64,000 nucleotides of DNA from Sipunculus nudus (lineage: Eukaryota; Annelida; Sipuncula; Golfingiida; Sipunculidae): assembly GCA_026874595.1 (NCBI GenBank), contig CM049308.1, forward strand, positions 15,870,001 to 15,934,000, read 5' to 3'. Positions 47,886 through 62,309 of the stretch are shown piece by piece; position 1 is the stretch's first letter; every line of letters starts with the position of its first letter. The translations under genes and the position numbers were made by a program. The notes under the pieces are model-generated. The model made no database searches. It was not told the origin of the DNA and saw nothing but the letters and a program-made list of their open reading frames with translations.

Positions 47886-50800
47886 TATAGCTATCATTCT
47901 GTTTATTACCACCATATATTTGTTTTGATGAGAGTGGAGTGGTCAACCAGCGAACATTAAAAAGTAGATTTAAGGCACATATAAGATAAAGAACTTTGAC
48001 ATTACAAACTGCTCCGTCAAATTTGAGAGTTCACAGAGGGTTTTGGGAGGGTACGTACCAAAAAATAAGTATAATCAAACTGAATCAACTCACAGGTTTA
48101 TAATCAATTACAATTTAATCAAGGGCCTGCAATGCAATGCATCATTACTTCAATGCATTGTAACAACTCTACTACTGACCTACCATTGTGATGTTTATTA
48201 TCATGCAGAGCTATAGTTGTCATGTAAAAACTTTAATGCTCCCAAGGGAAGTTCAACAGAATCATCTTTGGTTCAAATCTAAATCCGATTATACTAAACT
48301 TGTTTACTTTACTCTGGAATTGGACACTTGCATCCACACTGTAATTCCCTTCAGATAAAAGCCAAAATTTGTTTAAATGGCTGTTCCCACTTGGTTGTTA
48401 ATCCGATTGACTGTGCTGCAAAAAGTGATACTTTGCGGTAAGGATTCAGTCAAATGGGTGCAAAACTGGCCCAAAACAGACTAGAAAAGGATGAGCCAGA
48501 ACACACAAGGAATCATTTTACTGTATACGTAGACTACTGTAGACCAAGCAGACTGACTGTGGATCAATCTGATACAGATTAGTGGCATGGTGCCAACAGG
48601 GTAATTTGATTCATCATCTGGATCATTTGCTTGTGTGGATATGCCCTATGTTAAAGTGTAAACGTGCTTCCATAAAAATGACCAGGACTTCAGTCAATCA
48701 TAACAATGATAACAATCATTCAATAATTTAAGTTGTGTTATATTGTTCTTCATGATGCCTGTGGCTTCATCTAACCAATTTTCATAAAAAATCTGTTCAA
48801 TACCTTTGTGCATTTAAAGTAACAAGCAAAAGAAATATGAACAAATGAACTTTCTCTTGGCAGAGTCAAATTTGTGTTCAAGAAAGTTGATGCCTCATGT
48901 AGTCACAACAGACAGCTCTCAGGTTGATTAGTTCTACTCTCCCCACCAGATGTCAGCACCTGCTCAAATCACCTGACTCCATTATGAATGAAAATGTGGG
49001 ACTCCACTGGCATGTAAAACCACAAAGGTCAAGGTTTACTGGCACATGGTGATCTCACCACACTCAACTGTATTCAGTTAAAAATCAAAACTGTTCATTG
49101 TTGGAATAAGTGTTTATAACCAGAAGGAATTATACTTAAGTATAAACTCTTGATAACCGAAACAATGTGTTCCTCTGTCCCCACATGTATGATCCACAAC
49201 GTACGTACCATGGCCCTTTGAAGTATGCTTGGTAATGTGATATTGATTATTATGTTACTAGCAAAACTCATAATGATGAAAAATAAAACAATACTCCCAG
49301 AACAGCTTCACACTATATAAGGTGTCCTGTTGGGAAAATTCTTATGTACGTGTATATACTGTAGGCATATCCACCAAACAGGTTGATGTCAATGCTATCA
49401 GACTTTATATCAATGCTGTAGACTTTTAACAAAATTCTTGAATATCACATTCAGTGCCTTTATTATAGTCTTTTAAACACATTTTTTTTTCACATCTTTT
49501 CATCTCTGTACACATGTATTTATGTGTACATGTATTTGTGTCATGATAATCTTCAGGGATGTAATTGTGAGACAATGAACAAGACTTTGTTTTGTGTCCA
49601 AGCTCCATACATCAAGGGATGTATGAATTATTGGCATTACATACTGATAAATTGCAGATTGTATAGTGTGTGTATGTGTGTGTGTTTGAGTTGTATGAAT
49701 TCCTCTGCACTCAGCTTGGTCATCTTGGTTGAGGACTGCTACACTGAAGCTAGTGCACTGTATTGATTGTAGTGTGTAGAGTAGGGCCACCTGGTGACTG
49801 AAAGCCAAATTATTGTCAATGTAATATCTGTGGTTGGCCATAATCACACAGATGGTTTCATCAATAATATAACAACAGCAGAAGGTGAAAACAACAATCA
49901 TGAAATAGACTAAAAAAAGGCTCAGCTGAAAGTATGAGAGGCAAACAGCTAAATCACAACAGAAAATAATAATAAAAAAAATATAATTAAAAAAGAAAAA
50001 AAATTTACATCTTCACAGGCACCTTCAGTAACCTTTGTTTAAGACTTCTGAATATTTTGAATAATGTAAGACAATGTGACATAGCCTATACAGTGGACAT
50101 TGACCCTTTGTAAGAAGTATAATCCCTGTATACCAAATAAATTGATTCAACATACCCCAGTAGCTGCAGAATGACACAAGTTAGAAGAGTTCAGCTGAAA
50201 CTGGAATATGGCTGCCATGGACTTAATGAAGGAATTAAAAATAGGTTGCAATGAAACCAGTATAAAAATCATTTTAAAAAGTATAAAAATAAGATATGAA
50301 ATATTTTGACATTTTAAAGGAAATATTATTGTACAAGATGCTGGTGACAATCTTCAGGGATGATATCTACATGAAGTGAAGAGCTATGTAGAACAAGTCC
50401 ATAGCAAATATTTGGAAAAGAAAACTTTCATGAAAAAGGAATAAACTTAAAATATAAAGTGGCAGTACTAGCAGCGAACCAGTGTACAAGTCATCAACTT
50501 TCAGACATGCTAACCCCTGATCTATTTAGACAGCTAGGCGTCAAAACCAAAATGACTGGTATTAGCTTGTAACAGGCATCTCAATGTTGTCATGTACAGT
50601 GTGTACCAAAACACAAATTGTTCACATACACACATACATGGATCTTAAAAATACCAATCAACAGTGTAGGTTGCTTGATTCCATTGATATTGATCAAATA
50701 TTTCATAAGATTCATTGCAAATAATGTCAAATTTAACATTATATCAGTCAATAAAATTCAAGTGAATAGTAAGTGAATAGTCTTCCCTTGCCACCATTGT

Positions 50801-51604
50801 TGCCAGCCTTTACCTCACTCCTGCGTCCCCTGGTGGTGTAAGCAACTTCTTAAGGTTACTTTTTTCTTGAGCAATGAACAGGAACATTTCGTGTTCGTGA
50901 GCAAAACGGTCAGGTTCATGAACAGAGGTACGTATGAACAGGAACATGTCTGTGGAATGAAAACATGCTATGGTGTGATTAATATACAATGACCACTTTT
51001 TTAAGTCCAATGGTCCAACATCATCAAATGAAAACTGTATCATGACTGCTAGCAATGGCAGTGGTCAACACTTGATACGATGAGCAATAGTGTGCTCACC
51101 ACCAAACATGGTTTCACTTTTATGAGTTCCATGTAGTACCTGCGAGGTGTTAGGAAACCTTCACAATGGGGGGTATATGGTACTGGTAGATCCTTTGGCC
51201 TGTTTAACTGTTTATGGAGTGTGCTGTTAAGAGTACAATTATGGCAGCCACTGTAAATCTTTATAACAAATGATGATGACAAATTTGTCATTGGCCAACC
51301 AATCTGAAGGGTGGTCTGCCAACAAAGCTGACACTGAAAAATAAGACACTGATCTCATAAAACGGCCAGAAACATTGAGTAATTGAGCAATAACGCCACC
51401 TGCTGGACAACTTTACAGAGGTTGGACTGTCACAGGATGATGAGAACTGCTACGTCTTGGGACCAACCAAATCTGATGACACATAACCATCAGAATTACC
51501 TGCATTCCACCAAAAAATATGCTTAGTTTTTGGTTGTTTAACTGAAGATACCAGTGTCTTGAGTTATGGCAGTCAACATGCACGTCAACTGTAAACAAGA
51601 ACAC
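47886..51604. other. Long non-coding stretch
   Basis: AT-rich sequence with a short TG run near 49,670 and poly-A-rich pieces near 49,970. No open frame with family resemblance was found, and no exon resembling the missing DEP start. Confidence 0.45.
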
Positions 51605-51760
51605 CGCAAAGGTGTATAATACACCCCTTGTACCTCTTGTGACCTCTGACCTAATTAAATATGAATTTTGCCTACAAAAGAACTCAGGAAAGAAAATATA
51701 GGGTTATATGGTGAGTTTCGTGAAAATCTATCAAAGCCTTGGTAACTTACTTTAGGCATC
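51605..51760 (+). repeat. Single GTGACCTCTGACCT repeat unit
   Basis: Contains ATAATACACCCCTTGTACCT, then CTTGTGACCTCTGACCTAAT and AAATATGAATTTTG. It matches the array at 43,690-44,105. Confidence 0.6.
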
Positions 51761-52039
51761 TGATTTCAGATTGGGGTTAGCTAAGCTAAGATTGAATTCA
51801 GAACTGAGTTATCTTATAACTCAGATGAGAGTGAGGTAAGCTTTCAACTGAGTTTATATCTGACCTAAGATAAAGTGAGTCAGCTGAGCTTACAATTAAG
51901 TTAGTAGAGTGTAAATATTCACTTACATCAGGCTGTCATTTTGGTGTCTAAATGAAATATATTTAGTCCTTGGAAAAGCAAAATTAGTTCCTTAACTTTT
52001 ACTGAGCTCATTTTACATTATTAGTGTGGCAGAAATTAG

Positions 52040-54000
52040 AAACTACGCAAAAACAGATCCTTAATAAATATCCCCAAGGGAACTGAAATATTATTTAGAT
52101 TTTCACAATGAGAGAAGATATTTTCCCCCCCCCCCATTATTATCTCCTTTTTCAACCTAAGAGAAGATGATGTTTTCCTTCCTCCATCATCAGAGAGTCT
52201 ATTGCATCTCACTCCAGCATCGGCGACCTGGACAGCATCACTATCAGCCCTGGAGAAGAACACCCTGGATCCAACTAGCAGCCTGTCAGCAGCGCATTGA
52301 TTAGTGACCGAGCTGTAACGTCCTGCGAGTCAGGAAGGAGTAATTTGATTAATTAAGTAATCACATATACCAATGACCCGACAGAATCAGGTTCGCTCAT
52401 AAAATATGTGTTTGACATTTTTAGGGCGCACATTAGCACATCTTGGGACGCCCGCCAGATTGAACACCCTTTTTATGATGGAGGAATCTTGCTGACAGGC
52501 CTGGCTTACTAGATGGACTGCACTTGCTTTGCCTGGCCTAAGAAAAAAATACATGAATTCAATACCTATGGGTCAGATGTAGTGAAGGTAAGCTAGCATC
52601 AACTCAATTACCTTTGAAGGACTGACGCAGTTGTGTATAAAAATAGCCTCTAAATGGATTAGTACCTGCTGGAGCCTTGCTGAAAGCCACGAAGGCTGAC
52701 AACATGGGGGAGTCCAGTTATTGTACAGCCATATGTCTGCCTACAGAGTGGCAAGTCATGTTGGGTGATGTTTAATACGCTGGGCCAACAAGCCTTTCTG
52801 GCGACAAACATGGCCTCCAATTGATTCTTCTGCTGTTTATGTCCTGATGTCCACAAATATTTTAAATCACCAATCACAAACCCAGCTCTGCCTAGCCACA
52901 GGAATGAGAACTTAAATCAATAACAGTTGATTGTGAGACAAGAACTGAGTCCAGAGGAAGCAGCCAATGTTATCTGGATAGCTCAGTGTAAGTGGTGCTC
53001 CAAATCACAGAGAGCGCAAGTATTCCATGGTACCCCTAAAAGGCTGAAGAAAGACTTGATATATATGTAAAAGTACACTGAAAAAAAAATTTAATAAGCA
53101 AGGAAGAGGAGCTATGTACTTAACTGACCTCATGACACCTGGTGCAAAAATTTTGAGGTAAAGACACTAAAAACTCCAGTGAAGGCCAACATGAGCTTAA
53201 ATATCGGACAACAGATCATCCCCTACAGAGACTTTTCAGTATCTATTGGGGCATATTCTTGAAAAACAGTGTAAATATAATAATGAGAAAATAACCAAAA
53301 TTTAACTTTTGTCCAGAGCTTGTCTAAAAATACACGACCTAAAGTAATTGGTAAAGGGTTCTTTTAGTGCATTTTGGCTTCTTGGTATCAACAGTTATGA
53401 AAACACTCATGAAATCAGAAAGTCGAGAAAATCATGGGAGTTCGAGACAAGAAGTCAAGACCAGAGATGCAGCAAGAAGAACCTGGCTAGCTTAGAGAAA
53501 TTGGCATTCTAATTTACATTCACTGAAAAATTCAAATTTTGTCATTTTTTAAACTGTGAAATAAATAAACCTCTTCACTGTTTGAGAAAATATTCAAGGA
53601 AATAGTCCTTAAAATTTGATCTTAGCAGAGTTAAATGTTGATTTAATGTCAGATCTTTAAAGCCATTACATGCTTCTAACCTCATAATGGGAACACCAGT
53701 ATAAAAGAAATAATTCTCTTTTTGAGCAAATAACAAGAAATGATCTTTTGTCTAGTACAAAACTTATGTCATATGATTTAATACTTGACAACAGTTTGTA
53801 CACCAAACAAATGATAATGTTAACATCTGGTGAAGAAATAGTCAAGAACATTCTTTTGCAAGAAACGATCAAGAAAATCATCAAGAAAATAGCCTCTAGC
53901 TTGTTTTATATATGTGAATATGCCTACATTGAGTCATCACAGAATTATGACAAAAGTTTTTATTTATTATCATGAATGTTTTACAATTGACTAAAGGTGT
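52040..54000. other. Intron or upstream region, no gene recognised
   Basis: A C11 run lies at 52,125-52,135. Sequence of higher complexity at about 52,140-52,480 includes GATTAATTAAGTAATC, a homeodomain-type motif. The minus-strand frame at 52,659-52,877 has no recognisable motif. Confidence 0.4.
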
Positions 54001-54013
54001 GAAGAGGAGCAGG

Positions 54014-54364
54014 CCAGGACTGCAGACTAGATCAAGCATGCCAGGACTGCAGACTAGATCTAGCATGCCAGGACTGCAGACTAGATCAAGCATGCCAGGA
54101 CTGCAGACTAGATCTAGCATGCCAGGACTGCAGACTACATCTAGCATGCCAGGACTGCAGACTAGAACTAGCATGCCAGGACTGCAGACTAGATCTAGCA
54201 TGCCAGCACTGCAGACTAGATCTAGCATGCCAGCACTGCAGACTAGATCTAGCATGCCAGCACTGCAGACTAGATCTAGCATGCCAGCCCTGCAGACTAG
54301 ATCTAGCATGCCAGCACTGCAGACCAGATCTAGCATGCCAGGACTGCAGACCAGAATTAGTATG
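54014..54364. repeat. 27-bp tandem repeat, 13 copies
   Basis: Exactly 13 units of 27 bp (CCAGGACTGCAGACTAGATC plus TAGCATG), with variants that swap CCAGGA for CCAGCA in a block of five. Because 27 is divisible by three and the unit lacks stops in three frames, frames of 140 (plus), 187 and 97 codons (minus) run through it (9-residue units PGLQTRSSM or LVCSAGMLD). Confidence 0.95.
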
Positions 54365-57059
54365 CCAGGATGTACACAAAAATTAGTGGTGTAACAATGC
54401 ATTGAAGAACTGATGCATTGAATTGCAAGCCCTTGATTAAATTGAAATTGATTATCCACCTATGAATCGATTCATTTTGATGATTATTTTGTTGCATGTA
54501 CCAGCCTGAAGTCCTCCATGAGATCTCAAATTTGCTGGAGCAGTTTGCAATATTGAAGCTCTTTTTCATGTACGTGGCTTAAATCTACTTAAAACATTCG
54601 CTGGTGGACCACTCCACTTGCATAAAAACATATTATATGGGGGCGACAAAAAAATGTTCAGCTACATTTTTCTTTTTTTTATTTGCTGATATTAACTTTC
54701 ATTGACTTTGGTCAAATTGCTTTTATTTTTAGAAAAGTCAGAATTTAATCGAGAATTAAATGGAAGGTAAATAATTGATAACTGAATAAATTCTAAGGGC
54801 CCCAACAATTCACAGGCCTAACAAAAATGCATGTTAATACTGTACCAAAAGAAGGGGGCATACATGCCCTTATCATCCCCTCTTCCTATTCTTCTCTTGC
54901 CTATGGGAGGTTAGGTAAAACCAAACCTAATGCAGATCGTAAGAATACCCATACTGTGTTCATAATATACACTGTAATCAAGCAAGGCAGGGATGAATCA
55001 TGTATTATTGTCATTAACAGAATGCTTATTGCCTGCGGGGTATGATAAACCCATACCATGATGTGTCTCCTGGGCCGGCCTGCCTAGATGATTCCGGCAA
55101 CGAGCCACATGTGGCTTTGTGCCAGTACATCAAAGGCCCGTCAAGGAGCCTGGATTATCCTTCCCAGTCAATCAAAATCCTGACACATGCTATCCATAAT
55201 ACAGGTCATGTACCCAAAAAATATTTCAAATCTAAAACGTATCCTTTAATGCATTGTACAGTCACACACTGATGCATCTACTGTGGTTTTACATGGGATT
55301 TTAGATTTACATGATTTTTACTTTTTCACTGTTTCGTGAGGTTTCAGTTTCCTAAACAGAGCATATGCATTATATTAATTATTCAATATATGCACAAAAA
55401 ATCATAACAGTTTGGCAAGGATGAAAGGGAACTTAAAACAAGTGGAAGCTCCGCTTTATTACTGGCAAATAATATATAATATCTAATAGAATTTATAAAA
55501 TCAATCTATGATTTATGGGTGACATAACAGATGTTTTATTATTTATGATGTTGTTCTTTTGAGTTTAAATGCTGCAGACATGTTCAACATACATGATAGG
55601 AAAAGAGGTAGAGTAGAGTAAATGAAGAGATAAGAAAGTACAGTATACAAAGAGACTACTAAATAAACGACTATTCTGCTATGCAGATAGTACTTTGTAT
55701 TCACAAAGGTTTTTTATTTCACAATAATTGCCCTTTCAAAAGTATTCTAAATTTTAAATCCTTGTGAACAATAACAAACCACAGTATGTTGTTTGTAAAA
55801 TTAATATGCACCCAAACAGCATGAACCTGACTCGCCAGGAGGGTATGTGCGCATTCCCATTCATGTGTGTGTTTGTGTGTGTGTTTGTGTTAATTCTATT
55901 GATGTCACACAGACTTTCACCCAAATAAATAAGACAAAAAGTAAAAAGGTTGGTTTCGCAGGTATTGCATGTGTCAATTCGATCCTCCACATTAAAAATT
56001 TTAAATTTTATTATCAGTTGAAATCTATCAATTTTAATTTTATAACATAATAAAATTTATATAAAATTTTGTTTTGGTATGTTGTGTTTTTACCTGTTTA
56101 GCAAAGCAATACTGTTATTTTTATATTGTCCCCTGATCTACCTCTATAAATTTCAACTTAGAATGAAGAATGAAGGCATTGGCTGAGGTATGTGCTCTCT
56201 GAACGCATTCAAACACGAATGAAGACCATGGATCTTACAGATCAAGAACTCGCAAAGGGATCTGAGTGCACAAGTGACTGATCTCAATAGGATACAATCT
56301 AACAACTCGTCAGTGATGCCGTAACCATACCATTATGATACTCCAGGCTAGAAGGTGACTAACCTAACAGTGGGACCATTTTGTCACTGAAGGGATTACA
56401 GTCGCTTCCATGTAGATAACACAATAACAGTCAGCACAGAGATCAAACTTGAGAAAATCAAATATGGGCTAACTGGATGCTGGCCTGAGTAATTGTTTTA
56501 TCCAATGAAAGCTGAGAAATTCCCAGTATCAGCGTGTTAATCGCATGAGGCAAAGCCAATGTCCCACTGCAGCAATGAGGCATCCTTGAACTCCACAGAA
56601 CAGCTCTGGGTACAGACAAAGTTCCCCTGTCAGAACCCCCCCCCCCCCCCCCGGCCAATAAAAAATATAATCAAACAAAAAATCAACCTGCAAAAGCTTT
56701 CCCCCTTCATCCCCAAATCCAAAAACCAAAGTATAAAGGATTAAATGTTATATGATTTAATACTTTTCAATTAAGTAATTATTTATTATTATTATATTAT
56801 AAAGGTAGTTAACAATAAATATTTAATTCCTTAGGCATAAGGCTGCTCAATCATGCTCTTAAGTAATATATGATGAGTAAATTGCTAATTGTAACCCCAA
56901 AAATATGAAATCAACCACAGTAATTACTATATTTAAAACAATTCTTCAACAAAATATATGAATCTGTTTGGCAATATATTAATTGGGGTGAGGAATACAA
57001 TCATTTACATAAAGCCATAACATTTTGGGTATGCATGATTCCAGAACTATCTCCATATT

Positions 57060-57090
<31 letters not shown>

Positions 57091-59878
57091 GAGGGAGATA
57101 GACTTTATCTGACTTTTGACTTGGAGATTGGGGGTATTGGGCTGGGGAGTATTGTTTTCGGGGGTGATTCTGTCCTACACCCCAAAAGCCCAGCACAACA
57201 ACATGGCCGTCTCCAATTTAATTTCCTGCTCGGCTGTCTGTGGGTCAATACTTCATCTATTCCGGCATGACATGCTGGGAGGTGACTGGATCTCACTTGC
57301 TTCTGCAGCTTTGGGTTGACCTGATATTAAGAACCAGTCCGAGGAAGCAAACTGCAGCCAGCTCTTTGAATTCTGATTCTCATATATCTTATTTCTTCTC
57401 CAGCACACTGTGTGGCAGCACTAACAGGTATAAGTCACATATAGTTTCATTATAAAATGTCGACATTATACTTGGATTTATCATAAAACACCCCTGAGTT
57501 TAACTGCATTTATTTATTGGATATGGATATACTGTATTGTAAAATATCTGCAAACCCAGCACCAGAAATGCATAGATTTCCATACATCACATGGGTACTA
57601 CATATCTAAATACTTATACTAATTGATCAGTTCAATTATGTAGCAGAAACGAGTGTTCTCTGTGCAATAAATGTGTGCACTCTACCTGCACTTAAAAATT
57701 TACAGGCAGGAAAATTTGTGTACTATGCATGCTGCAAATGGGTATAATGTCACATACAGGAAACACATGAGATGTTCATGAATGAAGGAGTATGGTTCAT
57801 CTGTGCCATACATGTTACAAATGTAGGTACCAATTATATATATGCCAATGCTAGATGTCCTTGTTGAATGTCTTTCGATTAATTTAGCAGGGCCCTCACA
57901 AGTTATAACACATGGTCCTGGATATAAACAAAGTGAACAGCCTGTGTGCTGTGGGATCTGCATTTTCAAGCCTATATAATTTTATACGGCCTTCTATGAT
58001 GGGACGTATTATGGTACACCCACCATCTGTCCATCCATCCATTATCTGTTAGTGCCACCGTGATAACTTAACCAGGAATACGATGGATTTTGAAAATATA
58101 AACCAATATAATATTTCACTTAGTTTGATTCCCTGCAAAATTCATATGGATATTCATTAGCTCAATACAGTTTCTAAGTTGAATTTAATTCTCTGAAAAA
58201 TTCATGCATATTTTATGAGTTTAGAGGTCACAATACATAACATGGGCATATTATGCACATTTGTGGTGCTCTTGTTTTAAAAGGTTTAATTAAGAGATTA
58301 TATTTTGTTAACTGCTGACAGATAAGCCCTTTAAATTTGTGCACTCTCTGTGACATGTGTTATCTTAATAATCATATGTCATGAGTCATCCTTTGGTTTG
58401 TATGGTAATTAACAAATGCAAACGGGTGGTAAATTTAAAACAGTTACAATAACAACAGAATGCATTTTTATTTGGTGACACTGAAAGGCTGTGGTAGAGG
58501 CAAGATTACTGACATTTGTCCGCTTCTTTTAGTTCAGTTAAATGTTGATTGTTAATAATTATTTTCAAGATGATATGACTTCATACATAATTGTTAATGA
58601 TCAATGAAAGATGAAACTAGATTATTTTAATATGAAAGGCAACAACCAATTATGATGTATTTAATTAATAGTAAGCTGACTGCAGGATATATGCCTAAGA
58701 AACATGCACATACGGTGTAAAAAAGGATGTGTTTCCCCTCCCTGAGGCCTCCCTACCCAAATGTGAGGGCCACCAGTAATCTGTGAACAGTTTAAGAATT
58801 ATAATGTACACAAATGTACGGCATACTACGTATACCATCCATGTGACAAACAGATGTGTGAAAAACATGGGGGCTAGAACAGATATGGTTCATTCACAAT
58901 ACTGTTGGGAAGAAATATCTTACCCAGGTGGGAAGAAATATCTTACCCAGGTGAGTAAAAAATGTTCAGGTGTGTAATCTGGACTGATTTACAAGTGTTT
59001 CTTCTCCGTTACATTTTACACTACAATGTAGTTTGTACTCTTTTTTTTTATCTTAAATGTTACCTTCACCAACAAAAGTGACTGAGGCCTTTGTGATCAA
59101 TGTTGTTTGTCCACAAAATATCTTTGAATGTACTTTTAAGGGTTTCAATGAAATATGGTGAGATTGAAGATCATGGGTACAGGAGTTACTGTACAAATTA
59201 CAGGATGGAAAGGTTAAATTTAAGAGTGGATCCCATGTAAACTCATCCCTTTCCGTATAATCTGCAAGAGTTATTGGAAGAACTGTTAAACTAAATAATT
59301 TTTTCCTTAGCCCAAATTTATTTGGAGTTCATTAGGTTATTTTAAAGATAGAGTGTTTTTGATCAAAAGTAGTCAGATAGGTATTTATTATTTCAGCTGC
59401 TGTGTGTGAGGTAACGATGTTGCCACAGTGATGCAATCATAACGAATGTGTGATGAATAATAGCAACAACATAATAATTTAAGTATAAAACAATAAATTT
59501 TTCCTGTTGACAATTAACTGGCAGTGACAGCTGACTAAATGACAGCTTGTCTTGGTTCCACCAAATGCTGAAAAACATTTTCACCAAACTCTGTGGTGAA
59601 CTGAACAATTTTATCCTCAAAGTCATTTCTCTGTATTGTAAGTGATTATGAAGCTGCCTGTGTAATATCCATGATGTACATTTTTTAATGGGCAAATTTT
59701 CAGGCAGATCTGTACATTGATCTAGGTGCTGGTGCAGACTGATATGCACCAGTGTTGTTCCAATTAACTGATTATATCACTGATTGGTTGTTTTCTTTCA
59801 GAGTAACTGAATTGGTTGTAGCTATATGTATATTTGATCACAAAGGATTATGTATTAATAAGCAAAGAAGTGGTATTA
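54365..59878. other. Long non-coding stretch with simple repeats
   Basis: Holds TG-rich runs at 55,862-55,890 and 57,062-57,090, a C17 run at 56,636-56,652, a GC-richer block at 57,100-57,420, and a 23-bp direct duplication (GGGAAGAAATATCTTACCCA plus GGT) near 58,907-58,952. No gene was recognised. Confidence 0.5.
57062..57090. repeat. (TG)n microsatellite
   Basis: About 14 GT units. Confidence 0.95.
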
Positions 59879-60146
59879 TGTTGAAAGAATATTCCAATTC
59901 TGGACTAATGTAGAAAGAATATTCCAATTCTGAACTTATGTAGAAAGAATATTCCAATTCTGAACTTATGTAGAAAGAATATTCCAATTCTGAACTTATG
60001 TAGAAAGAATATTCCTATTCTGAACTTATGTAAAAAGGATATTCCAATTACGAACTTATGTAGAAAGAATATTCCAATTCTGAACTTATGCAGAAAGAAT
60101 ATTCCAGTTCTGAACTTATGTAGAAAGAATATTCCAGTTCTGAACT
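59879..60146. repeat. 30-bp tandem repeat, about nine copies
   Basis: Unit GTAGAAAGAATATTCCAATT followed by CTGAACTTAT. Copies are 85-100% alike and directly adjacent without spacers. The array ends about 110 bp before the TIR element. Confidence 0.92.
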
Positions 60147-60258
60147 TTCACCAGCAGACATGTGTCATCAACCTAGCCATAACATAGACCTTTCAGTGGA
60201 CATTCAACATTTGTTATATTATTAGTGTCCCTTATAATTTTACCCATGCCTGCTGTTA

Positions 60259-62309
60259 CCGTAAAATCTCCACTTAAAACCGCGGTTTAATCAAGAAATT
60301 CAAAATCTTGAAATCAGGTTCATTTCCTGAAAGCACTGTGCGGTTTATACTAGAAGGGTTTCCGGAATATCTTCCTGACAGTCATCGTTTTTGGGCCGGC
60401 GAGTGAGCGATAATATTGCAACTTTCAAAGGCCGTTCTTAGCAGCAGTCTCGCATGCATGGGAGCCGTGTGTTAATGTATTATTTACGGTTATTTGTTAT
60501 TTATAAATTAAAATATTGCTGATTAGTTTTCGTGTGATATATAACTTGTTATAAAATCTTGGTAATTGTTACCAAATAATACGTTTACAACAACCCTGCT
60601 GTAACACACAGCGGCCTAACTGCATTAAATGCGGAGGTATCCAGGACCCAGGATACCGCCGCATAAAAAGCTTTAGAGTAAACTGGAGAACTTCAAACCC
60701 TTGTCGGAAAAAAATCGTGTAAAATCAAATAGTGCGTTTATGACAAGGAAACTTTAAGTAATCTAAGGGAGATATAGTACTTTATTCGAATGACCACGAA
60801 ATTCAGCAAAATATTATGTTTTAGAATGTAAACAAGACTCACTTTTAAAACTTTGTAATCCTTGCGCTTGAAACTGTCTCAAAATCTGAAACCATGAACT
60901 GCGTGACCTTTGCTCGCTGAGCCAACAAGGCCCGTTACCACTGGTTACACAGGCGGCTGCCGGCCAGCCGTGGCTGGAGGGAAAACCCAGAGCAGACATC
61001 ATTCCCCGTGTAAAACCGTTTATTAGGGTAATACATATTCTTCTAATCAACATTTAAAGTGGACAAACACTGTCTAAGTGGAATGTTATATGTGTATTTG
61101 ATAAGAATACACTTTTTTTCTCAACGAATATGACATTTTCAGACGAAATATAAGAATTTAATTGTCATGTGGAATGTCTCCAGTTTCCTCAAATTATCTT
61201 CTAGGGCTCTCGCACAGCGTAGCGTAGTAAGAGAGGACGGGTGCTAGGGCTAACAGCAGCCCACATCGTTGGGCATGGTCAAGCAAAATTGAAATAAAAG
61301 CCTACTATAAACCCATTTGCGGCATTATTTAGGAATGATTATTTGTTTAAAACTTAAAGTAAAGCTGACATCGCAAAGAGTCACACAATGGCAGAATATC
61401 GTTTTAAAATCAAGTTTGAGTGCCGCCATGTGCTGATACGCCCCGGTATTCTGCTAAGAATATTTTGAACGGCTGTACGCGGTGGGTGGTAAACAGAACA
61501 GCCACCTATTTCGTCCCAGCGTGCCTTGCACGATCACTGCCTTGACAAAATGGCTCCCCATACGAAAACTTTCTTCAGGAAAAAAAACTTGCTTACCCCG
61601 ACTGGCCACTTTAATTTTACCTTAAAATCACTCGTTTTCAAGCATCATGTTTCCTTTACGTACGTATCTCGACAAGGTAACTTCAGTTACTTTGATATTT
61701 AGTTAAGGTGACCAGCGATGTTTTCAAACGAACCAGCAAATTGTAACATGAAGCGATGTCAACGTACGATGTGACGATGATAATACCGAAGTAACCTGTA
61801 TGAAAATGATTTGAATCTTCCGAGTAATTCCAGAAAATGGAATTTTCATCAAAAATTAAGATTTCAAAATATACTTTTAGAATTAAAATATACAGTGACT
61901 TGAAATGGATAAGCAGAATATTTTTTCCAAAATATAATGACAAATCAGTAGCAAACAAGAATACGGCACGGAATATAAAATCTGTTTAAACAAGCAGAGG
62001 TTCACCGGCCCTTGCGTCTTCCCAAATTTCATGATTGAGTGACCCTGCAAAAAAAGTCTTATGATGTGTTTAAATAAAATTCCCAAGGAATTTTAAAGTG
62101 AACAGTAATGGCCGAGCCGCAACCTACGCGTGTTCATTTCTAGATGATAGCTTGATTGTCTTTTGTCAAATCATTCCGTAGCGAAAGTTGGTGCGGTTTT
62201 AAAGGGGGGTTTTTAGTATTTGAGCCCCTCGCGGTGTCTCACCTGGAATTTCGGCGAAGTCTGGGTGCGGTTTTAATCGGAAGTGCGGTTTTAAGTGGAG
62301 ATTTTACGG
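60259..62309. mobile_element. 2.05-kb DNA transposon-like element with TIRs, non-autonomous
   Basis: The ends CCGTAAAATCTCCACTTAAA and their exact inverse form perfect terminal repeats of 25 bp, flanked by TA on both sides (60,257-58 and 62,310-11). Sub-terminal GCGGTTTTA/GCGGTTTA words recur at both ends (60,281, 60,341, 62,193, 62,266). TA flanks fit the Tc1/mariner/pogo superfamily. The interior is GC-richer than its surroundings, with short frames (for example 60,814-61,053) but no recognisable transposase. Confidence 0.85.

Noticed and set aside
52659-52877. 72-codon minus open frame as a possible upstream RGS exon
   Set aside because: The sequence does not resemble the R7 N-terminus and lacks suitable splice sites in the phase needed by exon 1.
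53896-54459. 187-codon minus-strand open frame and 140-codon plus frame
   Set aside because: Both are generated by the 27-bp tandem repeat, whose length is a multiple of three. There is no other protein feature.
56559-56744. Open frames over the C17 run and its reverse
   Set aside because: Proline/glycine runs come from the homopolymer; no conserved residues.
59879-60146. Possible CRISPR array (regular 30-bp repeats)
   Set aside because: Units are directly adjacent without unique spacers, the genome is eukaryotic, and no cas-like genes exist.
60814-61053. 79-codon minus open frame within the TIR element as a transposase piece
   Set aside because: No DDE/D or helix-turn-helix motif is visible and the frame is too short.
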